Source of the DNA: an uncultured bacterium
GTDB lineage: Bacteria > Actinomycetota > Coriobacteriia > Coriobacteriales > Coriobacteriaceae
NCBI GenBank assembly: GCA_905214435.1
Contig: CAJMMA010000004.1
Span: 11,674 to 75,673 of the forward strand
DNA length: 64,000 bases
Direction of reading: 5' to 3'
Shown: in pieces, positions 1 through 10,336 of the stretch
Position numbering within the stretch: the first letter of the stretch is position 1
Layout of the letters: every line of letters starts with the position of its first letter
Position numbers and translations under genes: made by a program
Notes under the pieces: generated by a model
The model's database searches: none
The model's input: only the letters and a program-made list of their open reading frames with translations
Told to the model about the DNA's origin: nothing

Positions 1-801
1 AGCAAAGTACAACACAAGGCTGTCTGTTAAGCCTTTGAGGTACTTGGCTACGGTTTTCTGGTCGGTTTTGTTGCCGTTGGACGAGAGCGTGTCGGAGATT
101 TTTTTAATCGAGATCCGGTTTCCAATGCTATGGAGTAGGAACTTGGTGATATCGCGCAGGGTCGGGACGTCCGAGACCTTCAGGCGTTCGATAACGTCGC
201 GTATGACGATGGTATCGTAGAGGCTCATAAGATAATCGCGCGCCTGGGGTCCCTGAATACCCGTCTCGGCGATAAAGGGAAAAGAGCCCCGGGTGATGTA
301 CTCGTCAAACAACTGCGCGGGAGCCTTTCCGTCATTGGTTTTTGCCGAGCAAAACTCTTTAAAGGATAGGGGCAGTATCTTGAGCTCTACGTAGCGGCCG
401 GAGAGCAAAGTTGCCAGCTCGCTCGAGAGCAGATAAGCGTTGGAACCGGTTATGTAGAGGTCGACATTGTCCTTGATAAAAAGACTGTCGACGGCTTTTT
501 CGAAATGCTCGACGTGCTGTATCTCGTCCAGAAAAACGTAGTTCATCTTATCGGGGACGAGTCTGGCGGAAATGTAGTCGTAGAGTGCTCTATACGACGT
601 AAGCGACTCGAACTCCAGGTCTTCAAAGTTGAGGGATATAACCTGGTCGCCTGTGATTCCATGATCGCGCAGGTAGCTACGGTAGATTTCGAATAGCTTT
701 GATTTGCCGGACCTTCGCACGCCCGAAACGACCTTGATGACGTGCGAGTCTTTCCACGAAATGAGCCAGTCGAGGTACTGTTTGCGATCAATCAGATTCA
801 T
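1..801 (-). CDS. AAA_14/DUF4143-type ATPase, 3' end outside window
   Basis: The product belongs to the prokaryotic ATPase family with an N-terminal AAA_14 domain and a C-terminal DUF4143 winged-helix/nuclease-like part; the cellular role of these proteins is not established. Visible are a Walker A (GVRRSGKSKL, about residues 27-36), a Walker B (YVFLDEIQ) and the sensor-like segment LYITGSNAYLLSSELATLLS, followed by the typical family sequence LKILPLSFKEFC. The start ATG at 801 is preceded by AAAGGGG. The reading frame is open to the window edge at base 1, so the C-terminus is missing here. It stands alone behind an AT-rich upstream region (802-970). A second, more diverged member lies at 28145-29410. 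These genes are often accessory and patchy between strains. Confidence 0.85.
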   Translation of the reverse strand, partial: MNLIDRKQYLDWLISWKDSHVIKVVSGVRRSGKSKLFEIYRSYLRDHGITGDQVISLNFEDLEFESLTSYRALYDYISARLVPDKMNYVFLDEIQHVEHFEKAVDSLFIKDNVDLYITGSNAYLLSSELATLLSGRYVELKILPLSFKEFCSAKTNDGKAPAQLFDEYITRGSFPFIAETGIQGPQARDYLMSLYDTIVIRDVIERLKVSDVPTLRDITKFLLHSIGNRISIKKISDTLSSNGNKTDQKTVAKYLKGLTDSLVLYFA

Positions 802-973
802 GAAACCCCTTTCTTGGCGAGAAAAAACTGGAGCAAAATCAATACTTATAGGAAATATCTAAAAATATGGAATTGAATCTATTTTAACAAAAGAGTTAAT
901 GAAAAATGGATTACATTCCATAAATATCCGTAGCCGCAGGTCCGGCTAAACGGGGAGGGAACATGGGGCCAGC

Positions 974-1013
974 AAAACGCCGCAGCGGGACTGTTCCCGT
1001 TGCGGCGTTTTTT
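974..1013. terminator. Bidirectional rho-independent terminator
   Basis: A stem of AAAACGCCGCAGCGGGA against TCCCGTTGCGGCGTTTT with a 4-nt loop is followed by T residues on the plus strand and TTTT on the minus strand. It abuts the stop codon of the LacI-family gene, which it most likely terminates. Confidence 0.8.
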
Positions 1014-1014
1014 G

Positions 1015-2148
1015 TTACAGGTAGGCGCCCAGGTTGATGTCGGTTATTGGGGCCGCGGATGGGCCCGTCGGGTGCTGCTCGGCCTTTTGGGTGCTCACAC
1101 GTTCGAGCAAGAAGGGGCGCACGAGCTCCTGACGGTTAATGTCCTCGGCGGCCGTGGCCGTGGTGACGGTGCGCGCGGCGGAGCCGATGCGGACTCGTTT
1201 GGTCTTGGCGGCAGGCTTATCCTCGATCTGCTCCATGAGCAGCTGAACGCCCTTGCGGCCAATCTCGTAGCCTGGGGGTGCTACCGTGGTGAGCGGGACC
1301 GATCCGCTCCAAGCGAGCGGGTTGCCGTCGCAGCCGGCCACGCGGACCTGGCCGGGGACGGAAATGCCTTTGTCGGTCAGCGCCGAGATAACGCCCGAGG
1401 CCAATACGTCGGTCAGGCCGATGACAAAATCGGGGCGCTCGTCAGCAGGGCGTTCGGCAATCTGGGTACCGATGCTGTAGCCGTCGGCTGCGGTATTCCA
1501 CTCCCCGGCATCGATGACCTCAATTTTGATATCAGGATGCAGGGCAAGTGCCTTGTGGATGCCAAGGACGCGCAGGCCGAGCTGCATAAATGCCGCTCGG
1601 CCCACAACGGTGATATGGCGTGCGCCGCGGGCGATGGCGAGCTCGGCGATAATACGCCCCTGTGCCTCGTTGTCGGCGGCCACGTAGTAACCAGGCTCGG
1701 AGCAATGGATGTCCAGATAGACGATCGGCACGGGCATCTTGGTCATAGCGGGGTGCCAGTCGGGGGACGCCATGGGCTGAACCATGACGCCGGACATCTG
1801 CGTGCCCATAAAATAGCGCAGGTAATGATCCTCGAGAATATCGTCGTTATCGGCATTGGCGATGAGCAGATCGTAGCCGTGCTTGCGGGCCTCGTTGTGG
1901 GCGCCGCTGGCGATTTGGAGCGAAAAGCCGTGGTCGAGACGGGGGAGCACCAGGCCAAAGGACTTGGTGGCGCCGCCCGCGAGCTGACGAGCGCTTTGGT
2001 TGGGCAGGTAGCCCAGGCGATTGATGGTCTCGTTGATGAGCCTGAGGGTCTCGGGGCGCAACTTCTCGGGATGGTTGAGCGCGTTGGAAACCGTGCCAAG
2101 CGAAACCCCGGCCTCGCGCGCGACGTCGCTGATTTTAACCTTTGCCAT
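1015..2148 (-). CDS. LacI-family transcriptional regulator
   Basis: A DNA-binding repressor of the LacI/GalR family, 377 residues. The N-terminal helix-turn-helix is clear (VKISDVAREAGVSLGTVSNA, residues 3-22), followed by the hinge-region sequence RLGYLPNQSARQLAGG and a periplasmic-binding-protein-like sensor domain (about residues 60-340: FGLVLPRLDHGFS, GVMVQPMAS, VAGCDGNPLAW). The protein is longer than the usual 330-345 residues because of a C-terminal tail. The ATG at 2148 has GGGGCC upstream; the longer open frame upstream is antisense to glmS and is not used. No sugar gene adjoins it, so the effector cannot be guessed. It is divergent from glmS with 312 bp between them. Confidence 0.92.
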   Translation of the reverse strand: MAKVKISDVAREAGVSLGTVSNALNHPEKLRPETLRLINETINRLGYLPNQSARQLAGGATKSFGLVLPRLDHGFSLQIASGAHNEARKHGYDLLIANADNDDILEDHYLRYFMGTQMSGVMVQPMASPDWHPAMTKMPVPIVYLDIHCSEPGYYVAADNEAQGRIIAELAIARGARHITVVGRAAFMQLGLRVLGIHKALALHPDIKIEVIDAGEWNTAADGYSIGTQIAERPADERPDFVIGLTDVLASGVISALTDKGISVPGQVRVAGCDGNPLAWSGSVPLTTVAPPGYEIGRKGVQLLMEQIEDKPAAKTKRVRIGSAARTVTTATAAEDINRQELVRPFLLERVSTQKAEQHPTGPSAAPITDINLGAYL

Positions 2149-2263
2149 AGCGGCCCCTTTGATGCGTTTCAAGTACAAGCCAGATTGTAGCATCCTAAAC
2201 CAACCAAAAAGTGACAGGTTTATTTTGGCAGGTTTTATCTGGGGAAACGCCGTTGCCAGCGCG

Positions 2264-2300
2264 ACCACCACAAAGGTGCCTGTCCCCATTGTGGCGGTTT
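2264..2300. repeat. Family A palindromic repeat, copy 1
   Basis: CCACCACAAAGGTG and ATTGTGGCGG form an imperfect inverted repeat around a CTGTCCCC loop. Close relatives occur at 4381-4420 and 46298-46356. The remainder of 2149-2460 holds the divergent lacI/glmS promoter region; a candidate extended -10 for glmS (TACAAT, 2381-2386) is visible but no good -35. Confidence 0.7.
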
Positions 2301-2460
2301 GGACCGGCTGGGCATGTGTGCATCGGGTGGTATCTAAGTTGAGATACCACATCTGGTATATCAGCTTGCGCCTGCGTGAGTACAATACTCGAACGTTATG
2401 CGTCTCAGCGCCCCTTGTGCGTGGACGTCTTGCAGTCACGCGAACGAAGGGATTTATCCT

Positions 2461-4308
<1,848 letters not shown>

Positions 4309-4331
4309 TTGGTTCCGCCGTTATAACGACC

Positions 4332-4374
4332 AAGGCCCGGCTCCGCGTCATCAGACAGAGCCGGGCCTTTTTGT
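4332..4374 (+). terminator. glmS terminator
   Basis: AAGGCCCGGCTC pairs with GAGCCGGGCCTT across a 14-nt loop, followed by five T residues. It lies 20 bp past the glmS stop codon. Confidence 0.9.
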
Positions 4375-4380
4375 ACGGAG

Positions 4381-4420
4381 AAACCACCACAAAGGTGTCT
4401 GTCCCTTTTGTGGTGGTTTT
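4381..4420. repeat. Family A palindromic repeat, copy 2
   Basis: AAACCACCACAAAGG pairs with CCTTTTGTGGTGGTTT around a TGTCTGTC loop. This is the cleanest copy of the family and sits between the glmS terminator and the 3' end of the convergent FadR-like gene, so it may serve as that gene's terminator. Confidence 0.75.
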
Positions 4421-4426
4421 GGCAGG

Positions 4427-5128
4427 TTAGCGGAGCTTGCTGGTCTCGAAGTACTTGGGATATTGGTCCAGGACCTCGGTCTGGTTGCGGAACATCATAT
4501 GCAGGTGCTTGCTGACCAAAAAGCTCGCTTCGATGGGGTCGCGACCGGCGATAGCGCGGCGAATCTGCTTGTGCTCGTTCACGATGTCCTGATTGTCGAG
4601 AACCTGCGTGGCGGCGCGCAGCCAGCGGAAGCGCTCCAGGTCGGCATTGGTCTCTTCGAGCCACGACCACACGGTGCTACGGCATGCGATGCTAAAGATC
4701 ATGCGGTGCATGAGGTTGTCGCTTAAAAAGAAGCCGATGCGATCCTCTTCGGCCATGGCCTTTTCCTGCAACGCGATGGCCCGGTCGAGCTGCTCGACGC
4801 CTGCCGAGGTGGCGCGCGCGCAGCACTCTACAATCACCTGTTTTTCCAGGTGCTCGCGAATGTAGCAGGCACTCTCGGCAAGGGTGAGGTTGATGGGCGA
4901 GACATAGGTGCCGCTTTGGGGCACGGTGCGCACCAGGCCCTCTTGCGCCAGACGCACCAGTGCCTCGCGCACAGGGGTGCGCCCCATATCCAGGTCGTCG
5001 CACAGCTGCTTGACGCCCAGCTTTTCGCCCGGTTTGTAGTCCAGATAGACGATCTTGCGTCGAATGGTGTGGTAGGACTGGTCCTGTAGGCTCGTTTCTT
5101 GCTCGCCGATGTGCATCGATTCTTCCAT
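4427..5128 (-). CDS. GntR-family regulator, FadR/FCD subfamily
   Basis: A DNA-binding regulator of 233 residues. The winged helix-turn-helix is at about residues 15-80 (IRRKIVYLDYKPGEKLGVKQ, GRTPVREALVRLAQEGLV), followed by an all-helical FCD effector domain (about 90-220) with the metal or ligand histidines typical of the group (DNLMHRMIF, NEHKQIRRAI, KHLHMMF). It is divergent from the exporter gene at 5321 with 192 bp between start codons; regulation of that exporter is the simplest inference but nothing proves it. FCD regulators usually sense small carboxylates. Confidence 0.92.
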   Translation of the reverse strand: MEESMHIGEQETSLQDQSYHTIRRKIVYLDYKPGEKLGVKQLCDDLDMGRTPVREALVRLAQEGLVRTVPQSGTYVSPINLTLAESACYIREHLEKQVIVECCARATSAGVEQLDRAIALQEKAMAEEDRIGFFLSDNLMHRMIFSIACRSTVWSWLEETNADLERFRWLRAATQVLDNQDIVNEHKQIRRAIAGRDPIEASFLVSKHLHMMFRNQTEVLDQYPKYFETSKLR

Positions 5129-5320
5129 AGCGCCTCACAAACGTTCTTCCACACTCATATGTCAGTTGTTTATTATGCCGCGAATCAGTTCTCTGCGGTG
5201 GAAATTCAATCGCCGCCCGATAACTTTTGCGACATTTTTGCCTGCGTTTGTACGGGATTGTGCTCAACGTTGCCGTATCATAAGCCGTCGCAAACGTGAA
5301 ATAGAAAGAAGGAATCCCAT

Positions 5321-6355
5321 ATGCAACTGGCGAATACCGTACGCGAGCGCTGGAAGGGCGTCTTATTCTGCCTGATCGTCGCCATTCCCGCGACGTTGCT
5401 CGGCAAACAAATTGAGGTGGTCGGCGGGCCGGTATTTGCCATCCTCATCGGCATGGTTCTGGCACTTGTCTTTCCCAAGCATCGTCGTGAGCCGCTTGCC
5501 GCCGGCGTTACCTATACGTCCAAAAAGATCTTGCAGTACGCGGTCATCCTGCTTGGCTTTGGCATGAACCTCTCGCAGATTCTGTCCAAGGGCGCCCAGT
5601 CGCTGCCGATTATCGTGGCGACGATCTCGACCTCGCTTGTCATTGCCTTTGTGCTCTGCCGCGTCATGAACGTGCCGGGTAAGATCGCGACGCTTGTGGG
5701 TGTGGGTTCGTCGATTTGCGGCGGTTCTGCCATCGCCGCGACCGCGCCCGTCATCGATGCCGACGATCGCGAGATTGCCCAGGCTATTTCGGTCATCTTC
5801 CTGTTTAACGTTATCGCGGCGCTCGTGTTTCCAACGCTCGGCGGTATGCTCGGACTGACCAACGAGGGCTTTGGCCTGTTTGCTGGCACCGCCATCAACG
5901 ACACCTCGTCCGTAACGGCTGCGGCGAGTGCTTGGGACAGTATGCATCCCGGTGCCAATGTGCTCGAGAGCGCCACGGTGGTCAAGCTCACCAGGACGCT
6001 GGCCATTATTCCCATCACGTTGGTCCTCGCATGCTGGCAGATGCATCTGGCGCGTAAGGCCGGCGGCGACGCCAAAAGCACGTTTTCGCTTAAACGCGCG
6101 TTTCCCATGTTCGTGCTGTTCTTTGTGCTGGCAAGCGTGGTCACCACGGTGTTTCAGCTTCCCACGTCCATTACGGCGCCCATCAAGGAGCTTTCGAAGT
6201 TCTTTATCGTGATGGCCATGGCGGCTATTGGCTTTAATACCGATATCGTCGAGCTGGTCAAAAAGGGCGGCAAGCCCATCGCGCTGGGCTTTTGCTGCTG
6301 GATTGGCATTGCGTGCATGAGCTTGGGAATGCAGCACGTGCTGGGAATCTGGTAG
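5321..6355 (+). CDS. YeiH/UPF0324-family membrane transporter
   Basis: A 344-residue integral membrane protein of the family annotated as putative sulfate or sulfonate exporters (YeiH; Cons_hypoth698). About ten hydrophobic segments are visible. Family signatures present are the [15 protein letters not shown] region, the [19 protein letters not shown] loop (about residues 128-146), and [14 protein letters not shown]. The start ATG follows AAAGAAGGA. A FadR-like regulator diverges from it, so it may be induced by the regulator's ligand. The substrate is not known with certainty for this family; sulfur-compound or organic-acid export is an inference from the family name only. Confidence 0.9.
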   Translation: MQLANTVRERWKGVLFCLIVAIPATLLGKQIEVVGGPVFAILIGMVLALVFPKHRREPLAAGVTYTSKKILQYAVILLGFGMNLSQILSKGAQSLPIIVATISTSLVIAFVLCRVMNVPGKIATLVGVGSSICGGSAIAATAPVIDADDREIAQAISVIFLFNVIAALVFPTLGGMLGLTNEGFGLFAGTAINDTSSVTAAASAWDSMHPGANVLESATVVKLTRTLAIIPITLVLACWQMHLARKAGGDAKSTFSLKRAFPMFVLFFVLASVVTTVFQLPTSITAPIKELSKFFIVMAMAAIGFNTDIVELVKKGGKPIALGFCCWIGIACMSLGMQHVLGIW

Positions 6356-6402
6356 AGAAGTAGCTTATTCGCGTGCTGGTTGCTGGTTGCTGGTGAGCGC
6401 AA

Positions 6403-6484
6403 GCCTGCGGTGGAGCGATAGGAGCTCTTGCGGGTATGGCTTGTCCGCAGGTTTATAAGTCCCGAAGAGCTCTTATCGCCCCGC
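6403..6484 (+). terminator. Long hairpin after the YeiH-type gene
   Basis: Outer arms (GCGATAGGAGCTCTTGCGGG against CCCGAAGAGCTCTTATCGC, imperfect) enclose further pairing between TGCGG and CCGCA elements. No T tract follows, so it is a probable, not certain, terminator. The rest of 6356-6628 shows no gene. Confidence 0.5.
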
Positions 6485-6628
6485 CAGGATGGCGATGCGG
6501 GGCAACACCTATACTCGCAGGACGGCGCTTTCTGCCCTATAGTGTTTGGTGAGCAATATCGTTCAATTTTGAAACACTCGGTCGTGCGACCGTCGGCGGT
6601 TGCACGTCGCCGCGGACAGGGGCAAATC

Positions 6629-7846
6629 ATGGATAGCGATGCCAAGCTGAACATCTTGACCGAGGCCCTGGCTGCTGCCGGGGCCTCGGCATTGGCAATC
6701 GATGCGCGTGGGGACGTCGCGATTTCGACCATGAATGACGCGGCGCTTGAGCGGGATGTGGCAGCTTTTGTTGCCGAACGCCTCGACCGTATAGGAGACG
6801 GCGCGCGTCTGGTTATGGGGCGTGCGGGTACGCGCCTGAGCCTGACCGTTCGCCCCGCCGACAAAGAGGGCGGGGGCCTTTGGGTCGTCGTGGTCCGCGA
6901 GGTGCGCGGCGCCGCGGCGCACGCGGGCATCGAGTGGCTCAACGCCGACGAAGTTGAGGCCCGCTACGAATCGAGCGCGTACGGCATCGTTGAGGGGCCT
7001 GCCTCGGTGGCTGCGCCGGTCGCCGAGAGCTACGCGCGCGGTGTGCCCCTTATGCTCGAGGGCGAGCTGGGAACGGGTCAGGTCGAGATTGCCATGCGCC
7101 TCTATCTGGACGGTCCTTTTGTCGATCAGCCCTTTGTTGCCGTTGCGCTCGATGAGCTAACGGATCGCGGCTGGCGCCATCTGCTCAAAAGCGCCGAATC
7201 GCCGTTGTTCCAAACGGGGCTGACGCTTTGCATTGAGGGCTGGAACACGGTTGGCCCCCAGCGTCTCCGCGAGCTCGTTTCCACGATGGCCGACACCGCG
7301 TTGGCGACGCGCTGCCATGTGGTGCTGACGGCGAATGACATGCCGGGCGGCAGCGAAAGTGATCAAGCCGCCTTTGTGACCGAGCGCTTCGCCTGTGCGG
7401 TGAGCGTGGCGCCGGCAATCGTCGAGCAGGGAGCCACGTCGCAAAAGATTGCGCGCTATTTGGAATATCTCGCTGGTGCATTTGGGACGGCAGCGCCCAC
7501 GCTGTCTGCCGCGGCGACGAAGGCGCTCGATGCTTACCGCTGGCCGCGCAATTATCTGCAGCTCCGCGAGGTCTCGGAACGACTGTATATATTGGTGGGG
7601 GCGGGCACGGTGGATCGCGCTGTGGCGGAGGAAGTGCTAGCCCAAGAGGACGTGATTAAGACCGCAACCTTTGGCGCCCCGACACTCGAAAGCGACCTGT
7701 ATATCCTGCGACCGCTGGCCGATACCGAGCGAGATATCGCGCATCTGGTTGTAGATCATCTCCACGGCAACCGAACCCGTGCGGCGGAGGTGCTGGGCAT
7801 AAGCCGAACAACGCTGTGGCGCTTACTGAAGGACGATGACCGTTGA
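6629..7846 (+). CDS. Fis-type HTH regulator with degenerate sigma-54-activator AAA+ domain
   Basis: The protein (405 residues) has an N-terminal PAS-like region (1-100), a central region that aligns by eye to bacterial enhancer-binding-protein ATPases (LMLEGELGTGQVEIAMRLYL about 141-160; FVAVALDEL; WPRNYLQLREVSERL about 305-320) and a C-terminal Fis helix-turn-helix (NRTRAAEVLGISRTTLWRLL). The Walker A lysine is replaced by glutamine (GTGQ) and no GAFTGA loop is present, so it should not hydrolyse ATP or open sigma-54 promoters in the usual way. The start ATG at 6629 is chosen for its AGGGG site; the frame is open for 67 codons upstream. It may act as a plain DNA-binding regulator. Target genes are unknown. 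Confidence 0.75.
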   Translation: MDSDAKLNILTEALAAAGASALAIDARGDVAISTMNDAALERDVAAFVAERLDRIGDGARLVMGRAGTRLSLTVRPADKEGGGLWVVVVREVRGAAAHAGIEWLNADEVEARYESSAYGIVEGPASVAAPVAESYARGVPLMLEGELGTGQVEIAMRLYLDGPFVDQPFVAVALDELTDRGWRHLLKSAESPLFQTGLTLCIEGWNTVGPQRLRELVSTMADTALATRCHVVLTANDMPGGSESDQAAFVTERFACAVSVAPAIVEQGATSQKIARYLEYLAGAFGTAAPTLSAAATKALDAYRWPRNYLQLREVSERLYILVGAGTVDRAVAEEVLAQEDVIKTATFGAPTLESDLYILRPLADTERDIAHLVVDHLHGNRTRAAEVLGISRTTLWRLLKDDDR

Positions 7847-7930
7847 GCGAGGCGCCCGTGACCGCGCGCGACGCGTGTGCTACAGTCCAAAGCGTTATTG
7901 TTTCGATTTGGTTACGGCGTGCGGGGGCGT

Positions 7931-8506
7931 ATGGCTGAGACTACAAAACCGAGCCGCAGAAGGCGGAGCGCCGCGCCGGTTAACCGACGCACAACATCGG
8001 TGACGTGGGGCAAACACGCCTCGGGGTTTGACGGCTCGTTCAAGCGCACTAAATACGGCTATCCTTCGACAGGTGCCCGCTTGGCAATGCAGGCAGAGTC
8101 CTCGCTGTGGGACCGCAAACGCGTGGTGGGTTCAAAGCTCAAGCACGACGGCACGCTCGGCTACATCAGCCGCGGGGCGGCTCGTCGCAGCGGACTCAAT
8201 CCGGCTGGTTGGCATCGTTATGTTCCGATCGCGGTCGTCGTTGCAGTGATCGTCATCGCACTCGCTGCGCTTGGCTACGCCGGCGACGGTGCCAACTTGG
8301 ACGCGATGTTTAAATCGCCCGAGCTCGCGCATGCAGGCACAGAAATTGTCGAGGGCGCTCAGACCCAGACGGGCGTCGCGCCCCAGCGCGGTATCGTTGC
8401 GGCGGCCTCCACCATCGCCGACGCTCAAAAGGACGAGGGCGAACAGGGCGACGGCGCCGAAACGACCCACACGAACGAAACGACGACAACTCCATCGGCA
8501 AGATAA
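7931..8506 (+). CDS. Hypothetical protein with one membrane segment
   Basis: Not recognised. The 191-residue protein has a very basic N-terminal third (KPSRRRRSAAPVNRR, then WGKHASGFDGSFKR), one strong transmembrane segment at about residues 97-117 (YVPIAVVVAVIVIALAALGYA) and an acidic, threonine-rich tail. By the positive-inside pattern the basic part should be cytoplasmic and the tail outside. The start ATG at 7931 follows GGGGG; upstream in-frame starts lack a site. It begins 84 bp after the preceding regulator and could be co-transcribed with it. The layout resembles small envelope or division-associated proteins, but that is only an impression. Confidence 0.65.
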   Translation: MAETTKPSRRRRSAAPVNRRTTSVTWGKHASGFDGSFKRTKYGYPSTGARLAMQAESSLWDRKRVVGSKLKHDGTLGYISRGAARRSGLNPAGWHRYVPIAVVVAVIVIALAALGYAGDGANLDAMFKSPELAHAGTEIVEGAQTQTGVAPQRGIVAAASTIADAQKDEGEQGDGAETTHTNETTTTPSAR

Positions 8507-8547
8507 GTTGCGAGCGGGTCCGCCGTTCGTTAGAACGGCGGAACTAA

Positions 8548-9069
8548 TTACCTAACGTACACCACGTTGTCGCGGCGGGGTTTGGGCTCGGGTAGCGTGT
8601 CTTCGGCATAGCCCAGAATGCAGTGACCGACGCCGCGCAGGCTGCCGTCGGCGGGCAGGCCCCAGCTGGCCAGCAGCTCCAGGCCCTCGGGCGAGTCAAA
8701 GACCTCATGCGCGCGGTGAATCCAGCATGAGTCGACACCCAGTGCATAGGCGGCGTTGAGCAGGTTGCCCATGGCGAGCGATCCGTCTTCCAGGTGCGTG
8801 GGCACGCTGCGGTCGACCAGTACCACCACAACGGTCTTGGCGCCATAGAAGGGGTCGCTGTTGCTGCCCATGACCTGTGCGTTGAGCTGCGAGAGGCGCT
8901 CAACGGTCGTGGGGTCGGTGACGGCGACAAACGTCACCGGCTGGCGCCCCATGCCACTGGGTGCATACTGGCCGGCCTCGATAATGCGTGCGAGCTTTTC
9001 GGCCTCGACGGGACGATCACTGTATTTGCGGCAGCTGCGGCGGTGGATGAGTGCTTCGATAGTCTCCAT
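8548..9069 (-). CDS. Nitroreductase-family protein
   Basis: A small FMN-dependent nitroreductase-like oxidoreductase of 173 residues. The opening METIEALIHRRSCRKYSDRP is the classic FMN-binding start of the family, followed by APSGMGRQPVTFVAV and the C-terminal GHCILGYAED...PKPRRDNVV. The start ATG at 9069 has AAGGAGA at ideal spacing; the longer open frame upstream lacks a site. Physiological substrates of these enzymes cannot be read from sequence. It stands alone; 9070-9363 upstream shows no gene. Confidence 0.93.
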   Translation of the reverse strand: METIEALIHRRSCRKYSDRPVEAEKLARIIEAGQYAPSGMGRQPVTFVAVTDPTTVERLSQLNAQVMGSNSDPFYGAKTVVVVLVDRSVPTHLEDGSLAMGNLLNAAYALGVDSCWIHRAHEVFDSPEGLELLASWGLPADGSLRGVGHCILGYAEDTLPEPKPRRDNVVYVR

Positions 9070-9363
9070 GGTGTCTCCTTGCGGTGGCGTTGCAGATGCC
9101 CCGTTCATACCCGTCGGGCTCAAACGATAGACGGTCAATTGCCCGGCCAAAAGGGTAGATCCCAATTGGGAAAGTAGGTTTGCATAAAAGTACCTTCAGA
9201 ATGTGACAAACAAATGGGATGGTTAAACGTTTTATCCCGTCTACCCTGCGGTTTTTTACCACTTGCCTAAATGACGAACGCATAACCTCTGATAAAGGTT
9301 TTACTAAAGGAGTACCAACGTTTATCAATGCGCCGTGGTGGCGCCGGGCCAGGAGGTAACATC

Positions 9364-9654
9364 ATGTTCCAGGCTGGAGATGTCGTCGAGACCGACTTCG
9401 AAGGATTTCTGAAGCTGCTGCGTTCCAAGACGCGCGCTTTTGTGACGATTGACGATCACGAGTACTACATCACGCACACCGATGGCTATTGGCGTGTTCA
9501 GGATTGCGAGGCCCTCAACGACAAGGGCCACTTTACTGACTGCTCCGAGCTGGTCAACACGGTCTGCGAGGTCGTCGAGCTGCCGTGGATTGCCGGCAAG
9601 AGCCTGCATGACAGCTTCTCGGGCGCTACGGTCTATGAGGCCGTCGCCGCTTAA
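9364..9654 (+). CDS. Conserved-looking hypothetical protein, 96 aa
   Basis: Not recognised. A soluble acidic protein (MFQAGDVVETDFEGFLKLL...) without membrane segments or signal peptide. The start at 9364 is fixed by a near-perfect AGGAGGT seven bases upstream and the gene ends at a strong terminator, so it is very probably expressed as a single-gene transcript. Five aromatic-rich stretches (DDHEYYITHTDGYWRV) suggest a compact beta-sheet fold. The strong translation signals imply a housekeeping role or high expression; no function is proposed. Confidence 0.7.
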   Translation: MFQAGDVVETDFEGFLKLLRSKTRAFVTIDDHEYYITHTDGYWRVQDCEALNDKGHFTDCSELVNTVCEVVELPWIAGKSLHDSFSGATVYEAVAA

Positions 9655-9680
9655 CGGGCAATAAAACCCGATTTTCACGT

Positions 9681-9716
9681 GACCGCTGGCGCTGCCCCCG
9701 CGCCGGCGGTCTTTTT
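9681..9716 (+). terminator. Rho-independent terminator
   Basis: GACCGCTGGCG pairs with CGCCGGCGGTC around a short C-rich loop, followed by five T residues. It ends the 96-aa gene's transcript. Confidence 0.9.
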
Positions 9717-9759
9717 CTGCCGATAGGCCATAAAAGTGCAAGCATTTGCGGAGAGCCTG

Positions 9760-9788
9760 TTGACGATAGTCAAAACTCGGACTAATCT
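9760..9788 (+). promoter_or_regulatory. Candidate promoter of the marR-ABC operon
   Basis: TTGACG (9760-9765) and TAATCT (9783-9788) are separated by 17 bp, 48 bp ahead of the marR start codon. Confidence 0.6.
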
Positions 9789-9822
9789 AGAGATACAAAA
9801 TTGGTCAAAAATCGGACAATCG
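9769..9822 (+). promoter_or_regulatory. Direct-repeat candidate operator for the MarR regulator
   Basis: GTCAAAACTCGGACTAATC (9769-9787) is repeated as GTCAAAAATCGGACAATCG (9804-9822), 35 bp apart start to start, 16 of 19 bases equal. The first copy overlaps the promoter and the second lies just past the expected start of transcription, as expected for autorepression. Confidence 0.5.
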
Positions 9823-9835
9823 AATGGTGGGATAG

Positions 9836-10336
9836 ATGAATAGTGCGGTTACGCTGGTCGACTTCGACCGGTTGCTCAATGGACTCGACCATATCTATTC
9901 GGAGTTCTCGCGCGCCTGCGGTCTTTCGGACTGCGCTTACTGGATGCTCGTCGATACCAGCACGGCGGGCGGCAGTGTTGCCGTAAGCTGTCTGACAAGC
10001 GAATGGTTCTACAGCAAGCAGACTATCAACTCGGCAATTAAAACCTTGACGGCGCGGGGCTTCGCAACGTTGGAGTTTGCCGAAGGCAGCCGTAAGAACA
10101 AGGTTGTGCGTTTGACCGAAGCGGGCATGCGGTTTGCCGAGCGTTATGCGTTGCCGGCACTCAAGGCCGAACAGCGAGCCTTTGGTGCGCTTGAGCCATG
10201 TGAGCAGCGCGAGATTATGCGCTTGATCGGCAAATTCTCTCGGGTGCTCGGCGATGAGTGCGATGCCTTTAAGCAGCATATCGCTGCCGAGAGCCAGGCC
10301 GAGAATCAAGGTGAGGGGGAGTCGTGCGACTCTTAA
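9836..10336 (+). CDS. MarR-family transcriptional regulator
   Basis: A 166-residue winged-helix regulator. The MarR core is visible at about residues 45-110: SCLTSEWFYSKQTINSAIKT is the recognition region and ARGFATLEFAEGSRKNKVVR the wing, followed by LTEAGMRFAERY. Its stop codon overlaps the start of the ABC gene behind it by 13 bases, so the three genes 9836-14077 form one operon and the likely job is control of this exporter, possibly by a transported toxic compound. The tail (AESQAENQGEGES) is low in complexity. Confidence 0.92.
   Translation: MNSAVTLVDFDRLLNGLDHIYSEFSRACGLSDCAYWMLVDTSTAGGSVAVSCLTSEWFYSKQTINSAIKTLTARGFATLEFAEGSRKNKVVRLTEAGMRFAERYALPALKAEQRAFGALEPCEQREIMRLIGKFSRVLGDECDAFKQHIAAESQAENQGEGESCDS

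Noticed and set aside
1000..2190. Long plus-strand open frame antisense to the LacI gene
   Set aside because: Low-complexity Gly/Ala/Arg translation with no family signature; the opposite strand encodes a clear LacI protein. The same holds for long antisense frames at 25864-28053, 44194-45981, 18860-20299 and 58792-59658.
2149..2460. glmS ribozyme or riboswitch in the leader
   Set aside because: No recognisable ribozyme core; the only structured part is the family A palindrome, which also occurs elsewhere.
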